Positions 9,515 to 19,900 of a stretch of 30,535 nucleotides of DNA are shown one piece after another. Under the pieces are notes generated by a model that was not told where the DNA came from, searched no databases, and saw nothing but the letters and a program-made list of their open reading frames with translations. Every line of letters starts with the position of its first letter. Positions within the stretch are counted from its first letter, which is position 1. This DNA is from a virus. The stretch covers positions 1 through 30,535 of the IMG/VR virus record IMGVR_UViG_3300025652_000329. The stretch is one strand, 5' to 3'. Made by a program: the position numbers and the translations under genes.

Positions 9515-10372
9515 TTAGTTTTTAAGTTCCATGTTAACATCAATCATATCATAGTAAACCGCATAATGCCCGTTGTCAGTTATTGTTACCGCATCTTCTC
9601 TACCTATTTCAAGTAGGTCTTGAGCCATTGTACCAGACCAAAGTTGATTTTCACCTATATAGTTAAACGTGTATATTGGTATTCCAGATTTTGATATTCC
9701 AGTTTTGTTTATATTTTCCTTTAACCTAACATCAGACAACGCGGCACTCCCAACACCAGTTATAGCTCCACTTATAAATTGATCTCGCTGCATATTGTTG
9801 TTGTCAATATCTTGATCTGCAGCTTCTTTTCTTGCCATCGCAAAGTCTAACATTTTGTTTTGCTTGTCAAACCCAAATTGCTCTACCATTCTCGCACCTT
9901 CTCTCTCTAACAGATCTCTCTTTTGCTCTCCCTCTCGATCTAACTGCTGCAACCTACCAGCTTCACCCAACGCTCTAGCTTGATTCGCTTGTTCTTGTCT
10001 ACCAATATCAGCCGCTGATTGTTTAGCTTGTTTTGCCCCTTGGTTAGCTAGCACTTGAGCTAGTCCTGCAACTCCACTTCCTCCAGCTGCGCCTTTCATG
10101 TTGGCTAGTATATCAGCTGAGTTTTGTTGAGCTTGTTCTTTCTGGAACTCCGCTGCTTTTAAATCTACAGTTTGGTCTTCATATACATTCTCCATATCAG
10201 CATAAGGATTTTTTACTCCAGCATAAGGATTTTTCATTTTAGTATCCTCCCAATCTGCCATTTGATTGTGAAGATCCTCTTGAGCAGCATCTTGCTCTCG
10301 CCTCCTTTCAGCCCCACCAGTAAGGAATGAGAGGAATTTAGCTGGTGATGGTGTTCGATCGTATTTTGCCAT
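9515..10372 (-). CDS. Helical virion-type protein with C-terminal S74 intramolecular chaperone (self-cleaving) domain
   Basis: A 285-residue protein of two unlike halves. Residues 1-205 are Ala/Gln/Glu-rich and helical, with a repeated NPYAxxxNPYAD patch near 48-60 and long coiled-coil-like stretches, resembling internal or ejection proteins more than a beta-rich fibre. Residues 213-285 match the S74 chaperone family: SDVRLKENI, then YTFNYIG, WSGTMAQDLLEIG and HYAVYYDMI. In this family a Ser-Lys dyad spaced by five residues cuts the chaperone off at the Ser; here S213 and K218 keep that spacing, so autocleavage looks possible. The domain (about 73 residues) is shorter than in endosialidases. 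The gene follows the fibre-like 624-residue gene after a 51-base A/T-rich gap and starts ATGGCAAAA with no Shine-Dalgarno. S74 domains normally trimerise fibres, so the fusion partner is odd. Confidence 0.8.
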   Translation of the reverse strand: MAKYDRTPSPAKFLSFLTGGAERRREQDAAQEDLHNQMADWEDTKMKNPYAGVKNPYADMENVYEDQTVDLKAAEFQKEQAQQNSADILANMKGAAGGSGVAGLAQVLANQGAKQAKQSAADIGRQEQANQARALGEAGRLQQLDREGEQKRDLLEREGARMVEQFGFDKQNKMLDFAMARKEAADQDIDNNNMQRDQFISGAITGVGSAALSDVRLKENINKTGISKSGIPIYTFNYIGENQLWSGTMAQDLLEIGREDAVTITDNGHYAVYYDMIDVNMELKN

Positions 10373-10423
10373 AATTTTATTTTTTTATATATATAATAGT
10401 CACAGTTTTGTTATTTTTTTTAC

Positions 10424-12298
10424 TTACAAGCACGTTAAGAACCGCTCTACGTTAAAATACAATGTAGTATCAACTATTGGCATGTTCTTTATGTTTATAG
10501 TACCCTCTATTGTTATAACGTTAGACGCTCCGTCAAAATTTACAGTGGCCCCATCTTCTAGTGTTACCGCAGAGCTAGCTATTATATTTCCAGCCCCACT
10601 TGCCACAGATTTACTAACAACAATAGGTTTTGTAGTACCCCTTATACCAATACCCCTGAGAGTAGCTCCTGCAACCACTCTGCTTACTTCATTAACCGGT
10701 ATAGTTGTGCTGCCACTTACAGCTGATGTTGTTGTAGCAGACGTGCTAAGCAACGCGTCAGTCTCTTGCGTGGTCCCAGTAACAGTAACGTTACTCAAGT
10801 TAACACTCATTCCAATCGAACTTTCAATAGCCTTAGCCCCTTGGGCAACTAACTTAACATTAGAATCTGATTTTAAAGCGTCGGCTTGCTTAACATTAAA
10901 CACTATGTTACCCGCTTGGGCTGTTATTCTACCATTGCGATCAATTGTGGTGATTGGGTTGTTGTAAGAGTCAATCCCATTAACTGAAACATCTGGAACT
11001 GTGTAATCCTCGAAATCAGTATAATATCTATTATCATTGTTTATTCGCTGAAACGTTTTTGTGGTGTTATAATTAGTGATAAAAGCTGGCACCGTTGTGT
11101 TTCCAGCAACACTAGTTTTTCTAGATGGGTCTAGAAACATTCCACCGACTAACCCCGCTATATTATCTACTGGCCATCTATAATATGTAGAACTACTCGT
11201 GTCTTCTCCTTCTATAGCTAAGGCGGACGCTCCAAACGTTACCGTCTTCACAATACACAAATCTTCTGCTGTAGGTTTTCTTTTCAAGACAAAAGCTCTA
11301 CCCGCTAAAGCAGTTATAGTCATTGAAAAGGGGAATGATGAGGAGGACGAAGAGTCTACCTCAAAAGCGGCTCTTCCAGTAGTGCTATCTGTATAGTGAG
11401 GTGTCATACCATTGAATGGTGGGGTAAAAGTCATGGCTACCCCGTCGCCTATAGTATCAGTTACACTAATTTCTATTTCGTTTGCATTATCACCATCTGG
11501 ATTTATTTTGGTAACTAAAGCGTGTACAGATGATGCTACGCCAGTACAGGTTAATTTATCACCAACTTTCACGTGCCTCGGGGTTGCTGGTAAATCGTCA
11601 AGTACAATTCTATTAGAGCTACTAACCGCTCCATCAGTACTGTCAGTCGTTGCCCAGTAAGATTCTGGCGCTAAAGCTGATAAGTATAAATTTTTAACAA
11701 CATCTTGATATAAAACTTTTTTTACACAGTAAGAGTTTGAGCCAGTAGATTTGTTCAAATTTACACTACCATCTGCGTTTCTAACCTCAACAAGAGGCTT
11801 ATGAGTTGTTTTTATATTCTCCGCTGTTTCTGCATACACATTTACGGTAAATGTTTTTAAAGAAGCTTGACTTGGAAAAACTACGTTTAAAGTAGTACTC
11901 CCTCCAACTGACTGTATCATACTGTGTTTATAGTCATTTGAGGTCCATGTTTTTGTTTTAAAGTTATAATAGCTAACCATGTCACCCTCGTAGATTTCTA
12001 CGCTAAAAACAAAACCTCTATCACCCACCACGGTAATAGTTTTAGTTCCTCCTTTTGAACTTATGTCACTATAGTCCATAGTAACGCCATTGATTTGTTT
12101 TTCAACATAACCATGTACAGCTATATGATCCGCGTCACTCATTAACTTTCCATTAGGCATGTAATGAAATCCATCGGGTGCCTCAACACCATCTTTTATC
12201 TTTAAAAAGCCTTCATTAAGTTCTCCAGTGCCAGAATAAGAACCTGAAGATCTTGATGATCTTGAAGAGCCTGAAGAACCTCCGTATCCGTTTGCCAT
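10424..12298 (-). CDS. Ser-rich, beta-rich fibre or decoration-like structural protein
   Basis: A 624-residue protein. It opens with a Gly/Ser/Arg low-complexity stretch (residues 4-25, GSSGSSRSSRSSGSYSG), followed by a segment (PDGFHYMPNGKLMSDADH, about residues 40-58) that I associate with structural proteins of marine tailed phages. The rest is rich in Val, Thr, Ser and Gly with alternating beta patterns and few helices, as in fibres or surface adhesins, including Ser runs (SSSSSSF) and repeated short beta strands toward the C-terminus. There is no signal peptide, enzyme motif or Cys framework. It starts two bases after the stop of the 128-residue gene and precedes the S74-domain gene, the usual chaperone partner for trimeric fibres. 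A receptor-binding fibre or head/tail decoration is the likeliest role; the exact role is uncertain. Confidence 0.7.
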   Translation of the reverse strand: MANGYGGSSGSSRSSRSSGSYSGTGELNEGFLKIKDGVEAPDGFHYMPNGKLMSDADHIAVHGYVEKQINGVTMDYSDISSKGGTKTITVVGDRGFVFSVEIYEGDMVSYYNFKTKTWTSNDYKHSMIQSVGGSTTLNVVFPSQASLKTFTVNVYAETAENIKTTHKPLVEVRNADGSVNLNKSTGSNSYCVKKVLYQDVVKNLYLSALAPESYWATTDSTDGAVSSSNRIVLDDLPATPRHVKVGDKLTCTGVASSVHALVTKINPDGDNANEIEISVTDTIGDGVAMTFTPPFNGMTPHYTDSTTGRAAFEVDSSSSSSFPFSMTITALAGRAFVLKRKPTAEDLCIVKTVTFGASALAIEGEDTSSSTYYRWPVDNIAGLVGGMFLDPSRKTSVAGNTTVPAFITNYNTTKTFQRINNDNRYYTDFEDYTVPDVSVNGIDSYNNPITTIDRNGRITAQAGNIVFNVKQADALKSDSNVKLVAQGAKAIESSIGMSVNLSNVTVTGTTQETDALLSTSATTTSAVSGSTTIPVNEVSRVVAGATLRGIGIRGTTKPIVVSKSVASGAGNIIASSAVTLEDGATVNFDGASNVITIEGTINIKNMPIVDTTLYFNVERFLTCL

Positions 12299-12300
12299 AA

Positions 12301-12687
12301 TTATTTACTATTTATTATCACCTCACTACCCACTGAGTATATCTCAGCTTCTTCTCTAGAGTCGTTTGTAAACCTCGCTTTTGCATAATACCCGATAACA
12401 TCCCCATCTGTCTGACTATACTTAGAGAACATAATGAAATCACCTTGGGTAGGGACATAGTTGTTGGGGAGAAAATCCGTTTCATCAACATCCAGCATGA
12501 AACCATTTGGTTCAACTGTAATTCTACGTAATATACCTACTATCTGAGTGACACCGGTGTTTGCTTGGGATGGGTCAGACTGCTGGTCTCCCGAGTTAGG
12601 CTGCACGAACGTCGTTGAAGCGTAGATTAAATCACCAACTTGAAGTGAGTTATTTAAGTTTGTAATAGGTAAAAATAAATTTATCAT
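12301..12687 (-). CDS. Small tail-module protein following the stabilization protein
   Basis: A 128-residue beta-rich protein without signal peptide or membrane segment. Visible patches are SLQVGDLIYAS near the N-terminus, GDFIMFSKYSQTDGDVIGYY in the middle and the C-terminal AEIYSVGSEVIINSK. From memory, small proteins with this VGD...FSKD...GYYA...VGSE pattern follow the muzzle/stabilization gene in many marine Bacteroidota phages, so I take it as a structural or assembly partner of that tail part. The ATG overlaps the TGA of the upstream 417-residue gene by four bases (ATGA), which suggests coupled translation and supports this start. No catalytic residues are evident, and the exact role is not known to me. 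Confidence 0.75.
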   Translation of the reverse strand: MINLFLPITNLNNSLQVGDLIYASTTFVQPNSGDQQSDPSQANTGVTQIVGILRRITVEPNGFMLDVDETDFLPNNYVPTQGDFIMFSKYSQTDGDVIGYYAKARFTNDSREEAEIYSVGSEVIINSK

Positions 12688-13937
12688 TTTTTATATTTCT
12701 TTACTGGTACTGATTTAGGTAAGACTTTCTCCTTCGTCTTTTCTTTTGTTGCTGGAGCTTTAGTTATTGTTTTTGATGGCGTCATGTATAAGCTTGAAGT
12801 TGCGGGTTGGCTTACAACTGGAGCAACGGGAGCAACGGGACTAACAGTAACGATGTCAATGTCACCAGCATCAGTAATACCAAACACACAGCTTCCATTG
12901 TCAACAGTTGCGTTAGGGTCGTAGTTCGAGGCAGAAGGATTTGTACAACCATAAATTGGTGCGTCTTCACAGTCGATACAGAAAGAGTGTTCATATAGGC
13001 AGGTTCCACCACCAACTATATTGTGAGTTATGTATATTGTGTAACATCCTGGTGCAAGAGTACTAATACCACCTGGCATAGAAGTAGCGTTACCATTTTG
13101 TTGGCTATATACACTAATACCAGTCACGTCATTTGTAATATCATAATCCCAAGTATCAAGCGCTTGAAAATTATCTATACTAACACTCCATTGTAATGTA
13201 CCGTCGTTGTTAGGGTTGTCGCAATAACCAGTATCACCACTAGTTGATAAATCAATCACGAGTCCCGTGCACTCTAAAACACAAGTACCGTCGTTCGCAT
13301 TAGCACTAGCGTTGTAGTTCAGAGCGGCGGGGTCAGTGCAACCATAAACCACAGCGCCACCGTTGACAGTAGTTGTAAGCACCCCACCAATTCCTTGGAA
13401 AGTAAAATCACCGGAATCAGATGCATCTAAAGTGATATCGATTTTTCTATTAATATTGTTAAACCACTTCCCTTCTTTTTCTAAAAACTCTCTAATATTA
13501 CCTTCTTCCAAATCTGTGATAATCTCCTCAACATGCCAACCGTTTTTACTTGCTAAATTATAATATTCCTGATCACTGTAAGTGGTTATTGGTTGGAAAT
13601 CTAAATCTAGAGTACCGTCAGCTGGGTTTATAAACTTATCAACTTTCGCTTGGCTACCCTCGTAGTTTAATGTGTTAAATACCTTCACTAAACCTGGTTG
13701 GTCGTTTAACATTACGTCTAGCGATGAGTTTGTAAACCCATCATCAAATAAACCTTGACCACCATAAAACGTGTTCCTATCTACGTCCTCGCTATAATGC
13801 TTAAAAAGCTCACCTTCAAAAAAAGTGTAATAATTATTTGCCATGCTAACACCTAGTTGCATTTGCGTGAATGATTTAAAACTAACCCATCCTTTATTCT
13901 TTTCGCTAAAAGTTAAAACCCAATCATTTTTTCCCAT
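12684..13937 (-). CDS. Detached C-terminal part of the tail stabilization/muzzle protein, carrying two GCTDP-type surface repeats
   Basis: A 417-residue protein. Residues 1-105 contain GWVSFKSF, MANNYYTFFEGELFKHY, RNTFYG and NTLNYEGSQAK. I recognise these as the block that normally lies near the C-terminus of a single long stabilization protein in related phages, directly after a GSYDDR...EYN block. Here that preceding block ends the main part of the upstream 2185-residue gene, so the ancestral protein seems split in two. Residues 198-220 and 329-351 are GCTDP-type repeats (YGCTDPAALNY, YGCTNPSASNYDP), a Cys-bearing module frequent in secreted Bacteroidota proteins. Between them lies a Cys-containing beta segment with LAPGCYTIYITHN, reminiscent of SprB repeats. 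The C-terminus is Pro/Ala/Thr/Lys-rich and probably disordered. No signal peptide is present, so it acts on the virion rather than the host surface. Confidence 0.75.
   Translation of the reverse strand: MGKNDWVLTFSEKNKGWVSFKSFTQMQLGVSMANNYYTFFEGELFKHYSEDVDRNTFYGGQGLFDDGFTNSSLDVMLNDQPGLVKVFNTLNYEGSQAKVDKFINPADGTLDLDFQPITTYSDQEYYNLASKNGWHVEEIITDLEEGNIREFLEKEGKWFNNINRKIDITLDASDSGDFTFQGIGGVLTTTVNGGAVVYGCTDPAALNYNASANANDGTCVLECTGLVIDLSTSGDTGYCDNPNNDGTLQWSVSIDNFQALDTWDYDITNDVTGISVYSQQNGNATSMPGGISTLAPGCYTIYITHNIVGGGTCLYEHSFCIDCEDAPIYGCTNPSASNYDPNATVDNGSCVFGITDAGDIDIVTVSPVAPVAPVVSQPATSSLYMTPSKTITKAPATKEKTKEKVLPKSVPVKKYKK
12885..12953 (-). repeat. GCTDP-type Cys module, second copy
   Basis: This encodes residues 329-351 of the 417-residue tail protein, starting YGCTNPSASNYDPNATV and ending in NGSCV. 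It matches the first copy in the pattern Y-G-C-T-[DN]-P-[AS]-A-x-N-Y and in the closing [DN]-G-[TS]-C-V. This module is common in secreted flavobacterial proteins. Confidence 0.8.
13278..13346 (-). repeat. GCTDP-type Cys module, first copy
   Basis: This encodes residues 198-220 of the 417-residue tail protein, starting YGCTDPAALNYNASAN and ending in DGTCV. Together with the second copy it brackets a roughly 108-residue beta-rich, Cys-containing segment. Confidence 0.8.
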
Positions 13938-13964
13938 ATTTACTGTGTGTTAATCAATGCTAAA

Positions 13965-16900
13965 TTATCCTATTACATCTTCCAAGTCAATATCTTCTAT
14001 TCTATTACAATAACCTGCATATAACGTTGAGGTTGTATTTACACCATCCCAAGTATCACAATCACAAGTCATGTGAAACTTTGCTTGTATTTGGCAACCA
14101 AAGTTATTAGTTATTATCGCATAGTATACCCCAAGTCCTTGTGCGTTACTACCGTCGAACATGTAATTAGCATTTAATCCTCTTAGTACGTCTGAATATT
14201 GCCCAGCTTGGTAGACGTTAGGATCAGAGTATATAAGAGGCCCAGGTATTGTGGCTGAAAGAGTTGGAGAAGATGTGTCATGTATACCTTGGAAAAACTC
14301 AACAGTCCAACTAGTCCAAGGCATTGTGTTTGTAGCTAGGTTGTTGTCTATCATAATAGAAATAGTACCATCACTAGCTGTCGCGTTAGGTAATACAGGA
14401 TAATACGTCCCATTATACCAACCAGACGCTCCCCATGGGTCACCATCATCACCTACAAGACCCGCGTGAGAACAGGGGTGATGGCCTGGATCAGTTCCAA
14501 AATCTGTTGGGATTCCATCAGGAGTAACAAGCATAGGTGTTGGGGTTGGTGGGGTTATTATCGCGGAATTGTAAGCCGCAATCGATGCAGGGCCAAGAAT
14601 AGCCGAGTAATTGAAGGTACCACTAAAAGGTAATTGACCATTACAAATATCTACAGGCAACCCTTGTCCAGGACACAGCACCCAATTCCAGTTTGGTGGA
14701 GGAGGTGATACGACTCCCGCGGGACCTTGGTAAGAGTATACGAATGCTTGATAAGTAATAGTGTCATAAGGCTGATAAATAGCTGTTGCTGAATATGGTG
14801 TTTCCTCACCTTTGCAAAACTCTATTTCATCTCCAACAAAAGGAATATCTTGACATGAATCCATTTGTAACTTAATGTTGTACTCTTGGTTTCTATCATC
14901 ATAACTACCGATAATTCTACGGGTTAATCTAAGGTTATCTCTAAACCAATCCTTCATGCCAAAATCAGATATAGGTGTTAACCCATCTTTAGATAATCTT
15001 AATACAGCTCCTCTAATTTTATCTGAAAAATAAGATCTATAAGCCTCTGATGAGAATGATTCTGGGTTTGTTGATATTCCATACTCACCTGAGAAAGGAA
15101 TAGTTTGCCCAAGAACTCTATCAGTAGCTATTAACTGAGGATTTCCATCAGCGTTAAATACAGCATCCTTATTAGCTGATATTTTTAATATTTTATCTTC
15201 GCAAAGCGCAACTAAATCAGAGTTTCTAGAGTGTAGCTTTTGAATACTACCATATATAGGATTTACATCCTTTGTAATTTTTTCAGCTTGTATAAATTGA
15301 TTTAAATTATTTATTCCAGAAACAGAGTTGTATATACCGGAGTATATTAAACCATATTTTCTATGTTCCTCTCTATACTCTTGCTCTAAAGTCGTTGAAG
15401 CTTTAACTCCATTTGATATATATGGTAGATTGTAGTTATCTCTAATTCTATTGGATTCTACTCCGTTTTTAAAAGTGTAGCAATTGTGCCAAGGTAGAAT
15501 AAATGTATTGTTTGGGTTTACTACTTGATTTTCTATTGTAACCGCCCAAACCAAGGAATTTGGAGTGGCGCTGATGTGTGTGATTTTTAACTGTACAATT
15601 AAGTCATCAGGTCTAAAAAACTTAGTCCCGTTTACTTGAAACACAGGTCCAAACGAAGGCGCACCACTCCCTTGTATAAGCAATTGGCTGTAATGATATC
15701 CTATTACGGTATAATTTTCACCAATATATTCAAATCTAGTACCAATAGGAAGTGCGCTCGCAACAGTATCATCATTTATTACCGATGGCATAGATCCCGA
15801 AGCCTCGTAATATATGTCTAACTCTGTCATATCTTTAGGTTCTGTTTCGAAGATAGCTGGATTTTCAGACATAAGCTCTGATTCCTCTAAAGTATCATAC
15901 CAAGAAAGTGTGTAACCAACTGCCGCTACGGCTCCCCAAACACTATCAGAATTTGGTTTAGCTATTGTGTTTATATTGAATTCAGAGTTTGGGCTGTAAC
16001 CATTCATACCAACTTGTTGAAAAGTGTAAGTACCACCACCCGGGTTGTCCGTGCTCCCAATATCAGGTGGATTAGTAGTATGTAAATAAGTATGATCACC
16101 GACAAGAAACGGCTGACTGTAACCGCCAAGTGTTAGTTTAAAATAATCGCCACTACCACCGGTTATTGTTTCAATTTCTCTTATAACATAAAGTTCAGCA
16201 TCAATACTTGCACCTGCATCGTCAATATCAACAGTCGAACCATTACTTATCCAAGAGGTTAAAGCCATACCCTCTTGTATAGTTCTCTGTACGTTGTTAA
16301 TTGTTTGCTTTATAGAGTCAACATATATCACCAAGTCGTCTTGCTTGTTTGGTCCCTCCACCGTCGCACCACCAGTAGTATTTCCACTTGCATCAAGAGC
16401 TATTGAGTTAGTAATCTTAAGCCCACCAGGAATAACACCGGGGTGAGTTGGATCCCATGTTATCGCTGGCTCAATATCTTTTATCTGCCATCGTTTAGAC
16501 ATATTAAAACTTAGTCCCTCAGCCATACTATGTAAATCACCAATTGATGTTGAACCTGATTTAAGTTGAGATGAAAACTCTTCGTTATTGTAACCAGTAG
16601 TCTGATCATGGTTTGTATATTCACCTTCCCCTGTGTAACCGTCTCTTATATAGTGTGGTAAATGTCGCCCGTCACTGTGCCTAAAGATGTTCCTATTGTA
16701 CATTTCACCTGCCGCGATATATTGGGTTCCCACACCGTCATTAGTATTATCTTCATCCCATCTAAATTGAAACCCTGGTTTGATTCTACTTATAAAACCT
16801 CCTTCGTCAGAATAATTAGGATTAGCAGGGGCAACGTTATATTGATTCCAATCTCCAACATCCCAAAAACCAACTACATTCGATCTTCCATTCCACACTT

Positions 16901-19900
16901 GCTGACCTTCATGGCTAGGTGGGATAATACCACCAAAACCAAGATCCATATCCCAAGTTCCTTGTCCCTGATTTACAACTAACCCACCTCCATCGGGAGG
17001 TACCGGTAGCGGATCTCTGTTAAACTTAAGTTCTTCATAATCATCGTTAGAAGAATATTCTCCATCACTAGGGCCTTTATCTATAAACCAAACGTCAGTA
17101 TCTTTAGCGGAGTCTCTATCAGATTCATATCCTTTACGATGTTCTATGTAAGAGTAAACATAAAAATCAAATTCATGATCAGTAGTCCAAAAAGTTGCTG
17201 CTGTTTCCCCAAAACCATCTAATTGCCTGTAAATAGAACACGTATGCCTCTTCCAACCCGAAGTCACTCCATATTGCCTTGTTCCTAGTCTTTTTTCTTT
17301 TCTTCTAGAAGTCGATTCTGCGTCTGTGTTATAACCGAATTCTTTCCACCAATCCTTCGTATCTTTCCAGTAACCATCTTTATATGGTATCCAAGGCGAT
17401 CCATCACCAGTATTTGTCCCGGGACCCCCGTCCAAAGTCTCATAAGACAAATGTACCAAAGCTCTGTATCCAGCATCATTTAAAGCACTACCAGCGCTTT
17501 CATTTTGTCCCGAAACACCGTAATCAGGAACTCCAGCTATACTTGGGAATTCTTTTTCTCTATATCTTCTAAAATACAGGGCGTTAGCTGTAAATTCATC
17601 AACACTATAATACCCGTATGGCACGTTGGAATTGGAACTTCCAAACTTGTGTCCACTCCAATTACTGGTGATAGAGCTTCTGCTACCACCCACCCCTCTT
17701 GTAGCAAATCTTTGTAAGTCGCTTGTATGTTTTGCTATAAGCTTCTCATCCAATAAATACACTTTTCTAAAAGCTACTCTCCTAAGAGCATCGTCACCCA
17801 TATCCACAGCGATATTTTTCTTAAAAGTATCGTCAAAATAAATCTTTACAAAAAATCTTCCATCAAATCTATCTAAATTTTCTACTGTATATTTGTATAT
17901 ATTTACTATCGCAGTGTTTTCAATGTCATTAGACGTTAATCCACTTGGGTCGTTTGATATAAAATTAACATCTTCTTCTAACGGTCTGTCTATCTTAAAA
18001 GTAAACTCGTGGCTAGCTGTTGATTCATCCGGGTCGATGTGAGAATTAGCTACTCCAACAATCTTGTATCTATCGGAAACTTGAGGTGTTCCAGTTCTTT
18101 CAAATTCAACCCACAATTCGCTCTCATTAACTGGGATGTTGTCTATGTTTTGCGCAGGAGTTCCATATAGTCGCTGTGTTTTAATGCTGAACTCAGTAGA
18201 TCCCTTGAAAGGCATGTCAGCTGAGTTATTAAATAAACCACCACCACCGTTTTTAAGTGAAACTAACTTTCTTTTTGTTGTTTTTATAAAATCAGGGGCC
18301 TCGTTTTCTATAGCTAAAATCTTATATCTTGCCGCGTCCATAACCAGCGTGTCTGAATCAGTTCCTTTTTTCATAATTAAGAACGTATCAATATCTACTT
18401 TATTTCTATCACTAGAAGGAAAAGATAACCAAAGATTTCCATCACCAGCACCGTAAAAGCGGTCCATGGCAAGGTTGTAATACTCTGAGCTCGTCTCTTT
18501 AACAAAGAACTTAAAATGAGTTAATGCTTGGGGGAAATCATCGGAATCAAATTGTACTCCAAATCTATTGGCTTTATCAGCCTTGTCTTTCTCATATCTT
18601 ACAGTACTAGAAGTATTGGATAAAACAGGCGTTTCTCTTCCGAATTCATCTAGAAACACAACACCTAATTGATATTCTCTTAGTGATTTTATTGATTTAT
18701 AAGCGCTTGCCCCTATGTTTGTTCCTGAGTTAAAAACTAGGTTGTCATCACTATCAAATAACTCATTTGTAACATTTAGATTTGGAACGTAGTTTTTTCC
18801 ATTCAAGGATAATAGATCATAGTTTTGAACATAGTTAGCATATACAATTCTATTTCCCGTTACGTCTTGTCCTAGTGCTTTTCTAGGAACGTTGTCCCAC
18901 GGTCTTAATAGTTGATTAGAAGGCACAACACTATTTATCGCTTCTCTCTCTATAATAAAGCCAAAAGGCGTTGCACCGGTAGGCGCTTGACTCGATTGTA
19001 AAAGTTTATCCCACAAATTAAAGTCACCAGGTGGCGCCCAATCGTTAGGTTTTATAGTGTCTACGACATAAACATTTGGAGAGGAATCATCTTTAAACAA
19101 TATATCTACAGCTACAACATCTTTAGGAGTATCAATTGTGACAATATTAAATAACTTTACATCTCGTAATTTGTTAGTCATACCCAGGTTATAACCTTTT
19201 CTAGGATGGTAATCAAAAGCTCCAGGTAAAAACGCTACTTGAGTAAAAGGAGCAAACGTAGAATATTCTCCATCTTCATATTTATATCTGTGAGAAAATC
19301 TTGGGAATTTAAACTCAAAAAGCTTTTCGCTTTCTTCATATAAATCTATAACATATTTTAACTGAATACCATCCTCTGGTTGTTCTGGAAATCCATCTAC
19401 AGTGGAAACTTTAATTTTTACACCATAATTCTGAGTGACACCTGAAACTCCTGCTTGTGAATTAGATAGTGGTGTTTGCGGCAAACCACCGACGGATTGT
19501 ATGTCTGATAACACTTCCGTTATCTCCCCTTTAATAACAAAGTCAGTCAAAGGTACCGACGGCACTACAAATACCCCACCAATCTCTTTATACGCTTGCA
19601 AAACAACTTTTTGCCCAACTAAACTTTGAATAGTACCTCCCGTAGGTATCCATCCAGTTAAACGTTCTAACGTACCTGTTCCCGTGGGAGGAGGGGGAGT
19701 TAATAAATCAACTTCACTACTAGTGTTGTCTAAACCTGTTAATATCTCTACAGAAAACTCATTATTACCAGCGTCGGTTGATATAGACGAGAAATCAAAG
19801 ACACCCTCATCAAATGATTCTCCAATAAAAGAACTACCCACTTGATTAGCTGGATCCGCAGCGTCATCATTACTATATATTTGCACAACACCCGTGTATA

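Noticed and set aside
10373-10423. The TATATATATA run in the 51-base gap upstream of the S74 gene as a promoter
   Set aside because: There is no TAnnTTTG (-7) or TTG (-33) element of the Bacteroidota type at a sensible distance; A/T runs are expected in this composition.
10482-10967. Plus-strand open frame of 161 codons, the longest on that strand
   Set aside because: It lies wholly inside the 624-residue minus-strand gene, has a hydrophobic antisense-type composition and no leader or neighbours on its strand. The other plus-strand frames are similar shadows.
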